DNA from: Sphingomonadaceae bacterium
GTDB lineage: Bacteria > Pseudomonadota > Alphaproteobacteria > Sphingomonadales > Sphingomonadaceae
NCBI GenBank assembly: GCA_020850455.1
Contig: JADZEQ010000012.1
Coordinates: forward strand, 1-64,000
Reading direction: 5' to 3'
Length of the DNA: 64,000 nucleotides
Positions within the stretch are counted from its first letter, which is position 1, and every line of letters starts with the position of its first letter. A model generated the notes under the pieces. That model was not told the origin of the DNA and did not search any database. It saw only the letters and a program-made list of their open reading frames with translations. Below are positions 9,996-23,932 of the stretch, piece after piece. A program made the position numbers and the translations under genes.

Positions 9996-11279
9996 GTGGC
10001 GGGGATTTTTCCGTCGCGGGGTGCGACCGCCACACCAACCAGCGTGCGCATGCTGCTCTGGACCTTGCTTGCCGCCTATACGCTCAATTTCCTAGATCGG
10101 CAGATCCTCAATATTTTGGCTGAACCGATCAAGGCCGAATTGGGTTTGAGCGACAGCCTGTTGGGGTTCTTGGCTGGCCCAGCCTTTGCCGTTTTCTATG
10201 CGGTGCTCGGCGTTCCCATCGCCCGTTGGGCGGACAAAGGGAAAAATGACCGGGTCGGTCTGATTTCACTCTCTCTTGCCATTTGGTCATTGATGACCGC
10301 GCTCACCGGCTTTGCACAGAATTTTTGGCAGATGCTCGCCGCGCGGATTGGTGTTGGCATCGGTGAAGCGGGCTGCACCCCTGCCGCGCATGCGTTGATC
10401 GCAGATGCGGTGCCAGCGGCAAAACGATCATCTGCGATCGCATTTTTCGGACTCGGCGTGCCGCTTGGCTCGCTGCTGGGGTTGGTAATTGGCGGGATCA
10501 TCAACGACCTTTATGGCTGGCGCATCGCGCTGATGCTTGTCGGTGTACCGGGGTTGCTATTGGCACTGGTGGTACGCTTGTTGCTGCGCGACCCACGCCA
10601 GTATCTGCCAAGCGCAGCGCAAGTTTCGGGCCATGGCGAAACCCCAATGGGTGCCGGATTGGCAGAGCTTTTTGCCTCCCGCACCTACCTCTATCTGTTC
10701 ATCGCCGCATCGCTCACCGCCTTTTTAAGCTATGGCAAGGGGTTGTGGACGATCAGCTTTTTCATCCGCAGCCATGGCCTTTCGACCAGTGTGGCTGGTC
10801 TGTCATTGGCAGTGGCGTTGGGGGTAGCAGGCGTTCTGGGCACATGGGCTGGCGGCTTTGTCGCCGACCATTTTGGTGCAAAGCGGCCGGGTCTGCGCCT
10901 GATTCTGCCCGGCATCGGCATGTTGATCGCCGCACCGATATTGTTCGCCAGCTATACATTGTCGGATTGGCGTCTGGCCTTGGCGCTGCTCGTGGTGCCG
11001 ACGATATGCAATGCAGCCTATTATGGTCCGGCCTATGCTGCCGTGCAGGGTCTGGTACGCCCCCAACTGCGCGCACTCGCGGCATCGATGGTCGTATTTG
11101 GCCAGAACTTCATCGGCTTGGGGCTGGGGCCGCTCGCCTTTGGGATGTTGTCCGATTATCTTCAACCGGTCGCGGGCAGCGAAAGCGTGCGCTGGGTGCT
11201 CTATGGTGCGGCTTGGACTGGCATTTTTCCGGCGCTGTTTTTCATCGCTGCCGGACGACGGATGGCGCACACACAATAA
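9996..11279 (+). CDS. MFS transporter
   Basis: 427 aa polytopic; YTLNFLDRQILNILAEPIKAELGLSDSLLG and GIGEAGCTPAAHALIAD typical of the family. Confidence 0.9.
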   Translation: MAGIFPSRGATATPTSVRMLLWTLLAAYTLNFLDRQILNILAEPIKAELGLSDSLLGFLAGPAFAVFYAVLGVPIARWADKGKNDRVGLISLSLAIWSLMTALTGFAQNFWQMLAARIGVGIGEAGCTPAAHALIADAVPAAKRSSAIAFFGLGVPLGSLLGLVIGGIINDLYGWRIALMLVGVPGLLLALVVRLLLRDPRQYLPSAAQVSGHGETPMGAGLAELFASRTYLYLFIAASLTAFLSYGKGLWTISFFIRSHGLSTSVAGLSLAVALGVAGVLGTWAGGFVADHFGAKRPGLRLILPGIGMLIAAPILFASYTLSDWRLALALLVVPTICNAAYYGPAYAAVQGLVRPQLRALAASMVVFGQNFIGLGLGPLAFGMLSDYLQPVAGSESVRWVLYGAAWTGIFPALFFIAAGRRMAHTQ

Positions 11280-11327
11280 TACATTGGTTGCGGCCGCCAT
11301 TCGCAGGCCGCCAGCGTTGAATTTCCT

Positions 11328-12614
11328 TTATTCAAAGGGGTCGCGGATGAGGATTGTATCCTCTCGCTCCGGACTGGTTGAAACGAGTGCGATGGGCGTT
11401 TCGATCAATTCCTGCACCCGCTGGATATATTTAATCGCCTGCGCGGGCAGATCGGCATAGCTGCGCGCGCCTGCGGTCGTTTCCTGCCAGCCATCCATTT
11501 CCTCATATATCGGTTCGACTGCTGCCTGATCTGCGGCGTGCGCCGGAAAATAGTCGAGGATTTTGCCGTTCAATCGATAACCGGTGCAGATGCGCACACG
11601 ATCAAACCCGTCGAGCACGTCCAATTTGGTGAGCGCGATGCCGGTGACACCCGAAACGGCGCAGGCTTGGCGAACCAGCACGGCATCGAACCAGCCACAG
11701 CGCCGCTTGCGGCCGGTGACGGTGCCAAACTCATGCCCGCGTTCACCCAATTTTTGCCCCGTCGCATCATCCAATTCGGTGGGGAAGGGGCCACTGCCCA
11801 CGCGCGTCGTATAGGCTTTGGCGATGCCCAAAACAAAGCCGACGGACGAAGGGCCAAGGCCCGATCCGCTCGCTGCCGTGCCGCTAACCGTATTTGACGA
11901 CGTGACAAAGGGGTAGGTGCCGTGATCGATGTCGAGCAGCACGCCCTGGGCCCCTTCGAACAATATGCGGGCCCCAGCCTTGCGTACTTTTTTGAGCCGC
12001 TTCCAGACCGGTTGCGCATATTCGAGCACATAGTCGGCGATTTCGGACAGGTCGGCAATCAACCGTGCGCGGTCAATCGGCGGTTCGCCAAACCCGGCAC
12101 GCAGCGCATCATGGTGCGCGGTCAGCCGGTCAAGCTGGGGCTCCAATTTGTCGAGGTGGGCAAGGTCGCAAACGCGTATGGCGCGGCGGCCGACCTTATC
12201 CTCATAGGCAGGGCCAATGCCGCGCCCGGTCGTGCCGATTTTACCCGCGCCCGCCGCTGTTTCGCGCAAGGCATCGAGGTCGCGGTGAAAGGGCAGGATC
12301 AGCGCGCAATTGTCGGCAATGGCGAAATTATCGGCGGTGATGCTGACGCCTTGGCCGCGCAATTTGGTAATTTCATCGCGCAGCGCCCATGGGTCGAGAA
12401 CCACACCATTGCCGATGATTGATAAAGTGCCGGTCACAATGCCCGATGGCAGCAGCGACAATTTATATATTTGATCGCCAACCACCAAAGTGTGGCCAGC
12501 ATTATGCCCACCCTGAAAACGCACCACCGCATCGGCGCGGCTGGCCAGCCAATCGACAATCTTGCCCTTGCCCTCGTCGCCCCATTGTGCGCCGATTACC
12601 GTAACATTGGCCAT
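11328..12614 (-). CDS. purA: Adenylosuccinate synthetase
   Basis: [24 protein letters not shown]...[15 protein letters not shown]...[14 protein letters not shown]. Confidence 0.98.
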   Translation of the reverse strand: MANVTVIGAQWGDEGKGKIVDWLASRADAVVRFQGGHNAGHTLVVGDQIYKLSLLPSGIVTGTLSIIGNGVVLDPWALRDEITKLRGQGVSITADNFAIADNCALILPFHRDLDALRETAAGAGKIGTTGRGIGPAYEDKVGRRAIRVCDLAHLDKLEPQLDRLTAHHDALRAGFGEPPIDRARLIADLSEIADYVLEYAQPVWKRLKKVRKAGARILFEGAQGVLLDIDHGTYPFVTSSNTVSGTAASGSGLGPSSVGFVLGIAKAYTTRVGSGPFPTELDDATGQKLGERGHEFGTVTGRKRRCGWFDAVLVRQACAVSGVTGIALTKLDVLDGFDRVRICTGYRLNGKILDYFPAHAADQAAVEPIYEEMDGWQETTAGARSYADLPAQAIKYIQRVQELIETPIALVSTSPEREDTILIRDPFE

Positions 12615-12789
12615 ATGTGATTCCGTCGCTTTCCGGCCTGAGCGGCCCGCGCGGCCTTAGCCGATTTGACGGCAGAGGCAAGCGTGGAGGGACATATGAT
12701 GCGCGCTTGCGACCAATATGGGAAAAGCTTGCGACAATTTGGCGCCACCATGGGCATCTTGCTGCCTATTGGGGCGACTTCGCAAAGGA

Positions 12790-13743
12790 ATGATGATGGG
12801 TTTCCGTGGTCAAAGCTTCAAAATGCTGGTGTTGGCTTTGTTGGTGTCGGGCGGCGTCGCAAGCGGTGCCGTGGCGGCGATGCAGGCGCGCGGCGCGATG
12901 GAGGAACGCGAACTTGGCCCGGGTGGCACAGCGCGCCCCGATGCCCATATCGCCTATGGCAATGACCCCATGCAGGCGGTGGACCTTTATCTGCCGCCAA
13001 ATCGTGCTGGCAATCGGGCGGGCAATGCTGCGCCGCCGCCGATTGCCGTATTTGTCCATGGCGGGGGTTGGTCACGCGGCAATTTGTCGATGGTGGCGAG
13101 CAAGCCCGAATATTTTGCGCGCGCCGGTTGGGCCTTTGCCTCCATCGGATATCGCCTCGTCCCCAATGCGACGGTCGAACAGGAAGCGGCAGATGTCGGA
13201 GCGGCCTTGCAGCGGCTACGCGCCGAAGCGGCGGCGCGGGGCTATGACGGCAACCGCATCCTGCTGTTCGGCCATAGCGCAGGCGCGCACCTCGTCTCCC
13301 TCGTCGGCACCGACCCGCAGTATGCCGGTGATGCCTTTGGCGCGATTCGCGGCATCATCCCCATTGATGGCGCGGCCTATGACGTGCCGCGCCAATTGGC
13401 GAGCGCCGGGCAGTTCATGTTGCAACGCACCTATATCCCCGCCTTTGGCAGCGACGTCGCGCGCCAGCGTGCGCTCTCCCCCACCAGCCATGTCGGTGCG
13501 CCCGATGCGCCCGATTGGCTATTTCTTTATGATGCGGAACGCGCCGATGCGGTTGATCAGGCCGAATTGCTTGCCGGTGGCTTGCGGCGTGATGGCGCGC
13601 GCGTGGCGACGCTGGCGATGCATTTCCCCGAACGACAGGTCTTGGCGCGCCACCGGCGGATCAATGTTGATTTCGGGACGCCTGACTATGCGGGCAATGA
13701 TTTAGTGGCGGCGATGATGGCGCGGGTAGCGGCGGGAAACTAA
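12790..13743 (+). CDS. Alpha/beta hydrolase
   Basis: VFVHGGGWSRGN oxyanion motif and GHSAGAHL nucleophile elbow; start refined to MMMGFRGQ with signal peptide. Confidence 0.85.
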   Translation: MMMGFRGQSFKMLVLALLVSGGVASGAVAAMQARGAMEERELGPGGTARPDAHIAYGNDPMQAVDLYLPPNRAGNRAGNAAPPPIAVFVHGGGWSRGNLSMVASKPEYFARAGWAFASIGYRLVPNATVEQEAADVGAALQRLRAEAAARGYDGNRILLFGHSAGAHLVSLVGTDPQYAGDAFGAIRGIIPIDGAAYDVPRQLASAGQFMLQRTYIPAFGSDVARQRALSPTSHVGAPDAPDWLFLYDAERADAVDQAELLAGGLRRDGARVATLAMHFPERQVLARHRRINVDFGTPDYAGNDLVAAMMARVAAGN

Positions 13744-14924
13744 AGCTTCGTCGCGTTGTCGCCGTGTAAAATATGGGTGCAGCCCAGCGCGCGCGGGTCG
13801 TCCGCATCGCTGATTGCGGCGATGGTAACCCAGCCACCTGTGCGCAGCGCATCGGCGGCGCGCACATCATGGCCTATGGGCAGGAACAGACGCTCAGCCG
13901 TCCCCGCTGAGTTGCCCAGCCCTGCCATGATGAGCGGGTCGGGGTAGAGCGAGAAGCCGACCGCCGGTTCGTTCCCACCATCGGCGTGGGAAATGGCGTA
14001 ACTGCCACCGCGACCAATGGAAAAAGCACCAACGCGGCCCTGCGCGTCGGCGGGATATTGCGCAAAAAATGAAAAACCGATGCCGCTTTGATATTCAAAG
14101 CCATGGCGTTCGGTGGGGTCGAGTGTCACGCGCGCGATCCCCGAAATTGCCGCGTTTACCGCGCGCAGCGTCGCAATCCGACTTGTCAGCACCCCTTGGG
14201 CGTCGATGGCGGCCAGCCGTTCAATAGCGGTGTCAAAATCACCCGTCGCAGCCAGCAATGGCAGATAGGCCGACGCGCCGAGCCATGGCAGCGCACCCGC
14301 GTCCTTGGCGTCGAGTGCGGCGCGAACTGCCGCCAAATTACCATCCGGCAGGGGCAAGGCGCCGGCAGCCAATGTATCGACCAGGTCGGGCAGGGTCAGA
14401 TCGACGCTGATGTCGGCAACACCCGCCGCAGCCAGCGCATCGACCGCCATTTTGGCGATTTCACATACGGCGGTGACTGCATCACTGCCGATTAACTCCG
14501 CGCCGATTTGCATCATTTCGCGTTCGGGCCACAGGGTGGAGGCGGCGAGTTTCGCCACCTGTCCCGCATAGCAGAGGCGTAAGGGGCGCGGCTGAGCGGC
14601 CATGCTGCTCGTCGCGATACGTCCGACCTGCCGCGTGATATCGGGCCGAATGGCAAGCGTCCGGCGCGACAAAGGGTCGGTAAAGCGCAACAGGCTATTC
14701 GCTGCCGCGTCGCCATCAGTCGCCAGCGTTTCGCGAAATTCGGCAATCGGCGGGGCGACCCGGCGATAACCATGGGTCGCGAATACGTCGATTAGCGCGC
14801 GCATGACACGGCTCGCCGCCTCTGCCTCCTCCGGCAAGCGGTCGCGCAATCCTTCGGGCAGCAGCGGGGGTATGGCGGGGGTGGCGTTTGTCACCCCGCC
14901 GCCCTTATCTGCCCGTTCGGCCAA
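13740..14924 (-). CDS. hisZ: ATP phosphoribosyltransferase regulatory subunit
   Basis: HisRS-like fold sequence: LLPEGLRDRLPEEA...FRETLATDG...FTDPLSRRTLAIRPDITRQVGRIA; adjacent to serA and purA. Confidence 0.82.
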   Translation of the reverse strand: MAERADKGGGVTNATPAIPPLLPEGLRDRLPEEAEAASRVMRALIDVFATHGYRRVAPPIAEFRETLATDGDAAANSLLRFTDPLSRRTLAIRPDITRQVGRIATSSMAAQPRPLRLCYAGQVAKLAASTLWPEREMMQIGAELIGSDAVTAVCEIAKMAVDALAAAGVADISVDLTLPDLVDTLAAGALPLPDGNLAAVRAALDAKDAGALPWLGASAYLPLLAATGDFDTAIERLAAIDAQGVLTSRIATLRAVNAAISGIARVTLDPTERHGFEYQSGIGFSFFAQYPADAQGRVGAFSIGRGGSYAISHADGGNEPAVGFSLYPDPLIMAGLGNSAGTAERLFLPIGHDVRAADALRTGGWVTIAAISDADDPRALGCTHILHGDNATKL

Positions 14925-14931
14925 AATGAAG

Positions 14932-16518
14932 TCAAAAGCGCAACGCCTTTACCTGCTTCACCCCCTGCAACTGGCAGATTTGCCACAACAGTGCCTCTGG
15001 CACCGCGCCATCGATCGACAGCAGCAACACTGCCTCCCCACCCGCTTCGCGGCGGCCGAGGTGGAAGGTGCCAATATTGACGCCCGCTTCGCCCAATGCA
15101 CCGCCGATCCGCCCGATGAATCCCGGCGCGTCGGCGTTGACGACGAACAGCATGTCACCTGCCAAATCCGCCTCTACCTTGATGTCATGCAATTCGACGA
15201 GGCGCGGGGCGCTGCGCCCGAAAATCGTGCCTGCGACGCTATGTTCACCCTTTTTGGTGGTGATGGTAACGCGCAGCAGCGTGGCATAATCCCCCTCCCG
15301 ATCGTGGCGTACTTCGCGCACGTCGAGCCCGCGTTCCTTGGCCATGTGCGGCGCGTTGACCATATTCACCGTGTCCGAATAAACGCGCATCAAGCCTGCA
15401 AGAACAGCTGCAACTATCGGTTTCTGGTTGAGCGTCGCTGCCGCCCCCTCCGTCTCAATGGCGATCGATAAAATATCCTCACCCTCCAACTGGCCGACAA
15501 GACGGCCCAATTGTTCGGCGAGCGCCATATAGGGCTTGAGCTTGGGGGCTTCCTCTGCCGAGAGGCTGGGGACGTTGAGCGCGTTGGTGATCCCGCCGTG
15601 CATCAGATAATCGGCGATTTGTTCGGCGACTTGAATCGCGACATTGACCTGCGCCTCATCGGTCGAAGCGCCCAAATGGGGGGTACAGACAAAATTGGGG
15701 GTGCCGAACAGGGGGCTGGCTTCTGCCGGTTCGACCGCAAAAACGTCGAGCGCCGCGCCCGCGACATGGCCGCTGTCAAGCGCCGCCTTGAGCGCGGCCT
15801 CATCCACCAGACCGCCGCGTGCGCAATTGACGATGCGCACGCCCTTTTTGGTTTTGGCCAAGTTTTCCGCCGACAAAATCCCGCGCGTCTGGTCGGTCAA
15901 GGGGGTGTGCAGCGTGATAAAATCGGCCCGCGCCAGCAGCGCGTCGAGCTCCACCTTCTCTATCCCCAATTCGACCGCCCGTTCGGGGCTGAGGAAGGGG
16001 TCGTAAGCAATGACCTTCATCTTAAGGCCGATTGCGCGGTCGGCAACGATGCTGCCGATATTGCCCGCGCCGATCAGCCCCAATGTCTTGCCGGTCAGCT
16101 CAACCCCCATGAAACGATTTTTTTCCCACTTACCCTGCTGGGTCGAAGCGTCGGCCTCGGGGATTTGGCGGGCCAGCGCGAACAGCATGGCAATGGCATG
16201 TTCGGCGGTCGTAATACTATTGCCAAAGGGGGTATTCATCACCACCACCCCCTTGGTGGAAGCGGCCGGAATATCGACATTATCGACACCGATGCCGGCC
16301 CGCCCGACCACTTTGAGCCGGGTCGCGGCGGCCAAGACTTCCTTGGTCACCTTGGTCGCCGAACGAATGGCGAGACCATCATAATCGCCGATGATCGCCA
16401 GCAATTCATCCTTGCTGAGGCCCGGCTTTTCATCCACCGTTACGCCGCGTTCGCGGAAAATCTGCGCGGCGCGCGGGTCCATCTTGTCGCTGATCAAAAC
16501 CTTGGGTTGGTTGGTCAT
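14932..16518 (-). CDS. serA: D-3-phosphoglycerate dehydrogenase
   Basis: VVGRAGIGVDNVDIPAAS...GLIGAGNIGSIVADRA...NCARGGLVDEAAL, C-terminal ACT region. Confidence 0.97.
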   Translation of the reverse strand: MTNQPKVLISDKMDPRAAQIFRERGVTVDEKPGLSKDELLAIIGDYDGLAIRSATKVTKEVLAAATRLKVVGRAGIGVDNVDIPAASTKGVVVMNTPFGNSITTAEHAIAMLFALARQIPEADASTQQGKWEKNRFMGVELTGKTLGLIGAGNIGSIVADRAIGLKMKVIAYDPFLSPERAVELGIEKVELDALLARADFITLHTPLTDQTRGILSAENLAKTKKGVRIVNCARGGLVDEAALKAALDSGHVAGAALDVFAVEPAEASPLFGTPNFVCTPHLGASTDEAQVNVAIQVAEQIADYLMHGGITNALNVPSLSAEEAPKLKPYMALAEQLGRLVGQLEGEDILSIAIETEGAAATLNQKPIVAAVLAGLMRVYSDTVNMVNAPHMAKERGLDVREVRHDREGDYATLLRVTITTKKGEHSVAGTIFGRSAPRLVELHDIKVEADLAGDMLFVVNADAPGFIGRIGGALGEAGVNIGTFHLGRREAGGEAVLLLSIDGAVPEALLWQICQLQGVKQVKALRF

Positions 16519-16592
16519 GGTGCATTCCCTTTAATCGGGGGCAAGGGGGGCGTGCATCGCCCGACACCTTGCTGGATATTCGATTGGAGGTT

Positions 16593-17720
16593 TCAGGCCG
16601 ATTTGGCGTTGGCATAGGCCCAGTCGAGCCATGGGCCGAGCGCTTCGATATCGGCGGTATCGACTGTGCCGCCGCACCAAATGCGCAGCCCCGCCGGGGC
16701 ATCGCGATATCCCGCTATGTCATAGGCGGCATCTTCGGCCTCGAGCAGCGCGGCCATGCGTTTGATAAAGCCGCCGTCCGCCCCTTCGACATTGAGGCAG
16801 ACGCTGGTGATCGACCGCACCGCCGGGTCTGTCGCCAGATAGGATAGCCATGGCCGCGCCGCAACAATCGCGTCGAGCGCGGCTGCATTGGCCAAGGTTC
16901 GTGCGCGCAGCGCCGCGCCGCCGCCGATCGATTTGGCCCATTCGAGCGCAAAAATCGCATCCTCCACCGCCAGCATCGATGGGGTGTTGATCGTTTCGCC
17001 CTTGAACAGCCCTTCGCCCAGCACACCCTTGCTCATCAGGCGGAATATCTTGGGCAATGGCCATGTGGGTGTGTGGCTTTCCAGCCGTTCGACCGCGCGC
17101 GGACCGAGGATGAGGACGCCGTGCGCCCCTTCGCCGCCGAGCAGCTTTTGCCACGAAAAGGTCGCAACGTCGATCTTGTCCCACGGCAGTTCATAGGCAA
17201 AGACCGCGCTCGTCGCATCGACGAAGCTGAGGCCGGCGCGGTCATCGGCGATCCAGTCGCCATTGGGGACAACGACCCCCGATGTCGTGCCATTCCAGGT
17301 GAAGAGCACATCATCGGTCCAGTCGACCGCGCCCAGGTCGGGCAGCGCGCCATAGGGCGCGCGCAGGATTTTGGGGTCCAGTCGCAATTGCTTGGTCGCA
17401 TCGGTGACCCAACCTTCACCAAAGCTTTCCCAAGCGAGCATCGTGATGCCCCGCGCGCCCAGCATCGTCCACATGGCCATTTCAAAGGCACCGGTGTCCG
17501 ACGCTGGGACGATGGCGATACGATGGGTATCGGGCAGCGCCAATGTTTCGCGCATTAGGTTGATGCAATGAGCGAGCCGCGCCTTGCCGATCGTCGAGCG
17601 ATGCGAACGGCCCATGGCGGCGGTATCGAGTTTTTGGGGGCTCCAACCCGGTGGCTTGGCACAGGGACCGGAAGAAAAATGCGCACGCGCCGGCAGGCGC
17701 GCCGGTTTAGCTATCGTCAT
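16593..17720 (-). CDS. serC: Phosphoserine aminotransferase
   Basis: FSSGPCAKPPGW...ATFSWQKLLGGEGAHGVLILGPRAVERLES; start refined to MTIAKPARLPARAHFSSGPCAKPPGW; adjacent to serA. Confidence 0.93.
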   Translation of the reverse strand: MTIAKPARLPARAHFSSGPCAKPPGWSPQKLDTAAMGRSHRSTIGKARLAHCINLMRETLALPDTHRIAIVPASDTGAFEMAMWTMLGARGITMLAWESFGEGWVTDATKQLRLDPKILRAPYGALPDLGAVDWTDDVLFTWNGTTSGVVVPNGDWIADDRAGLSFVDATSAVFAYELPWDKIDVATFSWQKLLGGEGAHGVLILGPRAVERLESHTPTWPLPKIFRLMSKGVLGEGLFKGETINTPSMLAVEDAIFALEWAKSIGGGAALRARTLANAAALDAIVAARPWLSYLATDPAVRSITSVCLNVEGADGGFIKRMAALLEAEDAAYDIAGYRDAPAGLRIWCGGTVDTADIEALGPWLDWAYANAKSA

Positions 17721-17764
17721 ATAACTCTCCTTACAGAGAGCACGCGCGGCGTTGGGACCGCGTG
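17721..17764 (-). promoter_or_regulatory. Candidate serC leader: two consecutive hairpins, the second enclosing the Shine-Dalgarno
   Basis: On minus strand: CACGCG-N12-CGCGTG followed immediately by CTCTC-TGTAAG-GAGAG containing GGAG, then ATG at 17720; resembles the arrangement described for the alphaproteobacterial serC RNA motif. Confidence 0.45.
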
Positions 17765-17877
17765 GCCCGTCGCCGCTCCTATAGTGGCAAGGCGGATTGT
17801 CAAGGTGATTATGCTGCGTTGCAGTAGATGTCATCATGGTTACCTGCTGTTTACCAAAATGGCGTAAAGCGGGCGGC

Positions 17878-18537
17878 ATGCGTTTGCTTTTCCGTCTCAG
17901 CCCATTGTTGCTGCTCAGCCTCTCTGCTTGTTTTGGCGGGGTGGAACGGCCGCAGGCCAGCACCAGTCCTGACCGTAGCCCGCGCCCCAATGTCGCCAGC
18001 GCCAATGCTGATACGCGCCAGTGCATGGCCGAATTGACGCGTGCCGGGGTGCGCTTTTCGGCGTTGCCCGATCAGGATTTTGGCGGGGGCTGTCATATGT
18101 TCGGCAGCGTCCGGCTGACCGATTTGGGGACGCCCGCTACTAATTTGGGGCCGATGACCTGCCCCTTGGCGCGCAATTTTGTCGCTTGGGTGCAATATGC
18201 GGTGAAGCCCGCCGCACGGCAGGTTTATGGCGCTAATCTAGCGCGCATCGAAACCTTTGGCACCTATAGCTGCCGTAACGTCAATGGGGCGAGCAGCGGC
18301 CGTTTGTCGCAACATGCCTATGCCAATGCGGTCGATGTGTCGGCCTTTGTCCTCGACGATGGGACGCGTATCACCATTTTGGCAGGTTGGTCCGGCGATG
18401 ACCGGGCACAACGATTTTTGCAGTTGATCCATACATCGGCTTGCCGCCGGTTCGGCACCGTGCTCAGCCCCGCCTATAACCGGCTGCACGCCAATCATTT
18501 CCATTTTGATATGAGCGGGGCGGGTTATTGCCGCTAG
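17878..18537 (+). CDS. Extensin-like family protein
   Basis: Lipoprotein signal MRLLFRLSPLLLLSLSACFGG; ...SRLSQHAYANAVDVSAFVLDDGTRI...LSPAYNRLHANHFHFDM. Confidence 0.85.
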   Translation: MRLLFRLSPLLLLSLSACFGGVERPQASTSPDRSPRPNVASANADTRQCMAELTRAGVRFSALPDQDFGGGCHMFGSVRLTDLGTPATNLGPMTCPLARNFVAWVQYAVKPAARQVYGANLARIETFGTYSCRNVNGASSGRLSQHAYANAVDVSAFVLDDGTRITILAGWSGDDRAQRFLQLIHTSACRRFGTVLSPAYNRLHANHFHFDMSGAGYCR

Positions 18538-18563
18538 GGCGCTTTGTCGCTAGGCACGGGTAA

Positions 18564-19454
18564 ATGACCAAGGACAAAACACCGATAAGCTCGCGCTTTC
18601 CCAAGGCGAGCGAAGATGCCGAGTTTGCCACCAATAATCTGGCGACCCCGCAAACATCCAGCCCGGCCTATCGCCTTGCCTTTCAGGACAGCGAATTTCT
18701 GCTGCGCGATGATTTGCGCCCGGTGCGTTTTCAGCTCGAACTGCTCAAGCCAGAATTGCTGCTCGATGAGGCTAAGGTCGCCTCTATGCTCGTTATATAT
18801 GGGTCGGCGCGTATTCCCGAGCCGGCCGCCGCTGCGGCGCTGGTCGCTGCAGCCAAGACCGATGACGAACGCCGGATTGCCGAACGGCTCGCCGCCAAGG
18901 CGCATTATTACGACGAAGCGCGCGCGCTTGCCGCGCGGGCGGCACGGGTGCCGGTTGATGCGGATGGCCAGCGCCATTTCGTCGTCTGCTCGGGCGGTGG
19001 CCCATCCATCATGGAAGCGGCCAATCGCGGCGCGGCAGAGACGGGGGCGGAGACCATTGGCCTCAATATTGTTTTGCCGCACGAACAGGCGCCCAACGCC
19101 TATGTGACGCCATCGCTCAGTTTCCAATTCCACTATTTCGCGCTGCGCAAAATGCATTTCCTGTTGCGCGCTCGCGCGGTGGCGGTCTTCCCCGGCGGTT
19201 TTGGGACGTTTGACGAAAGCTTCGAACTGCTCACGTTGATCCAAACCGGCAAGATGAAGGCGCTGCCCATCGTCTTTTTCGGGCGTGAATTTTGGAACAA
19301 GGTCGTCGATTTTAACGCGCTGGCCGATGAAGGGGTGATCAACCGCCGCGACATCGACCTGATTCGCTTTGTCGATACGGCGGATGAAGCGTGGGAATAT
19401 ATCACCCAATTCTGGGCCGATGACCCGATTGGCGCGCTCGCGCGTCAGGCGTGA
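18564..19454 (+). CDS. LOG family protein (TIGR00730-like)
   Basis: VVCSGGGPSIMEAANRGA and PGGFGTFDESFELLTLIQTGK. Confidence 0.9.
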   Translation: MTKDKTPISSRFPKASEDAEFATNNLATPQTSSPAYRLAFQDSEFLLRDDLRPVRFQLELLKPELLLDEAKVASMLVIYGSARIPEPAAAAALVAAAKTDDERRIAERLAAKAHYYDEARALAARAARVPVDADGQRHFVVCSGGGPSIMEAANRGAAETGAETIGLNIVLPHEQAPNAYVTPSLSFQFHYFALRKMHFLLRARAVAVFPGGFGTFDESFELLTLIQTGKMKALPIVFFGREFWNKVVDFNALADEGVINRRDIDLIRFVDTADEAWEYITQFWADDPIGALARQA

Positions 19455-19468
19455 ATGGCGCGCGCGGT

Positions 19469-19497
19469 TTGACAGGGCCGTGCAAATTTCCTACATG
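19469..19497 (+). promoter_or_regulatory. Candidate sigma70-type promoter for rpoBC
   Basis: TTGACA - 17 nt - TACATG, upstream of rpoB. Confidence 0.35.
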
Positions 19498-19689
19498 ATG
19501 CGCCGTCCACCCGCCCGGGATAGGGAAAGAGTCGCGCCTTTCCGCACGTATTAGGGCAGCGGACGCCACGCGAAACAATGGGAACCGACCGCTTTTCCGG
19601 CATGGGAATAGCGCGCCGGTGCTTTTTGTGTCGTCGGTTTGGCAAAGCGAAATTGCATTTTCACCCTAAGATATAGGCGACCCTATTTT

Positions 19690-23856
<4,167 letters not shown>

Positions 23857-23932
23857 TTGCCGTTGGGGGCGGCCCGCGCCGCCCCCGCCACGCCGCTTAC
23901 CCCATGCTATGCACCCTCACCGAGGATGAACG

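Noticed and set aside
15511-16617. 368-aa plus-strand ORF opposite serA
   Set aside because: Shadow ORF; serA on the minus strand is unambiguous
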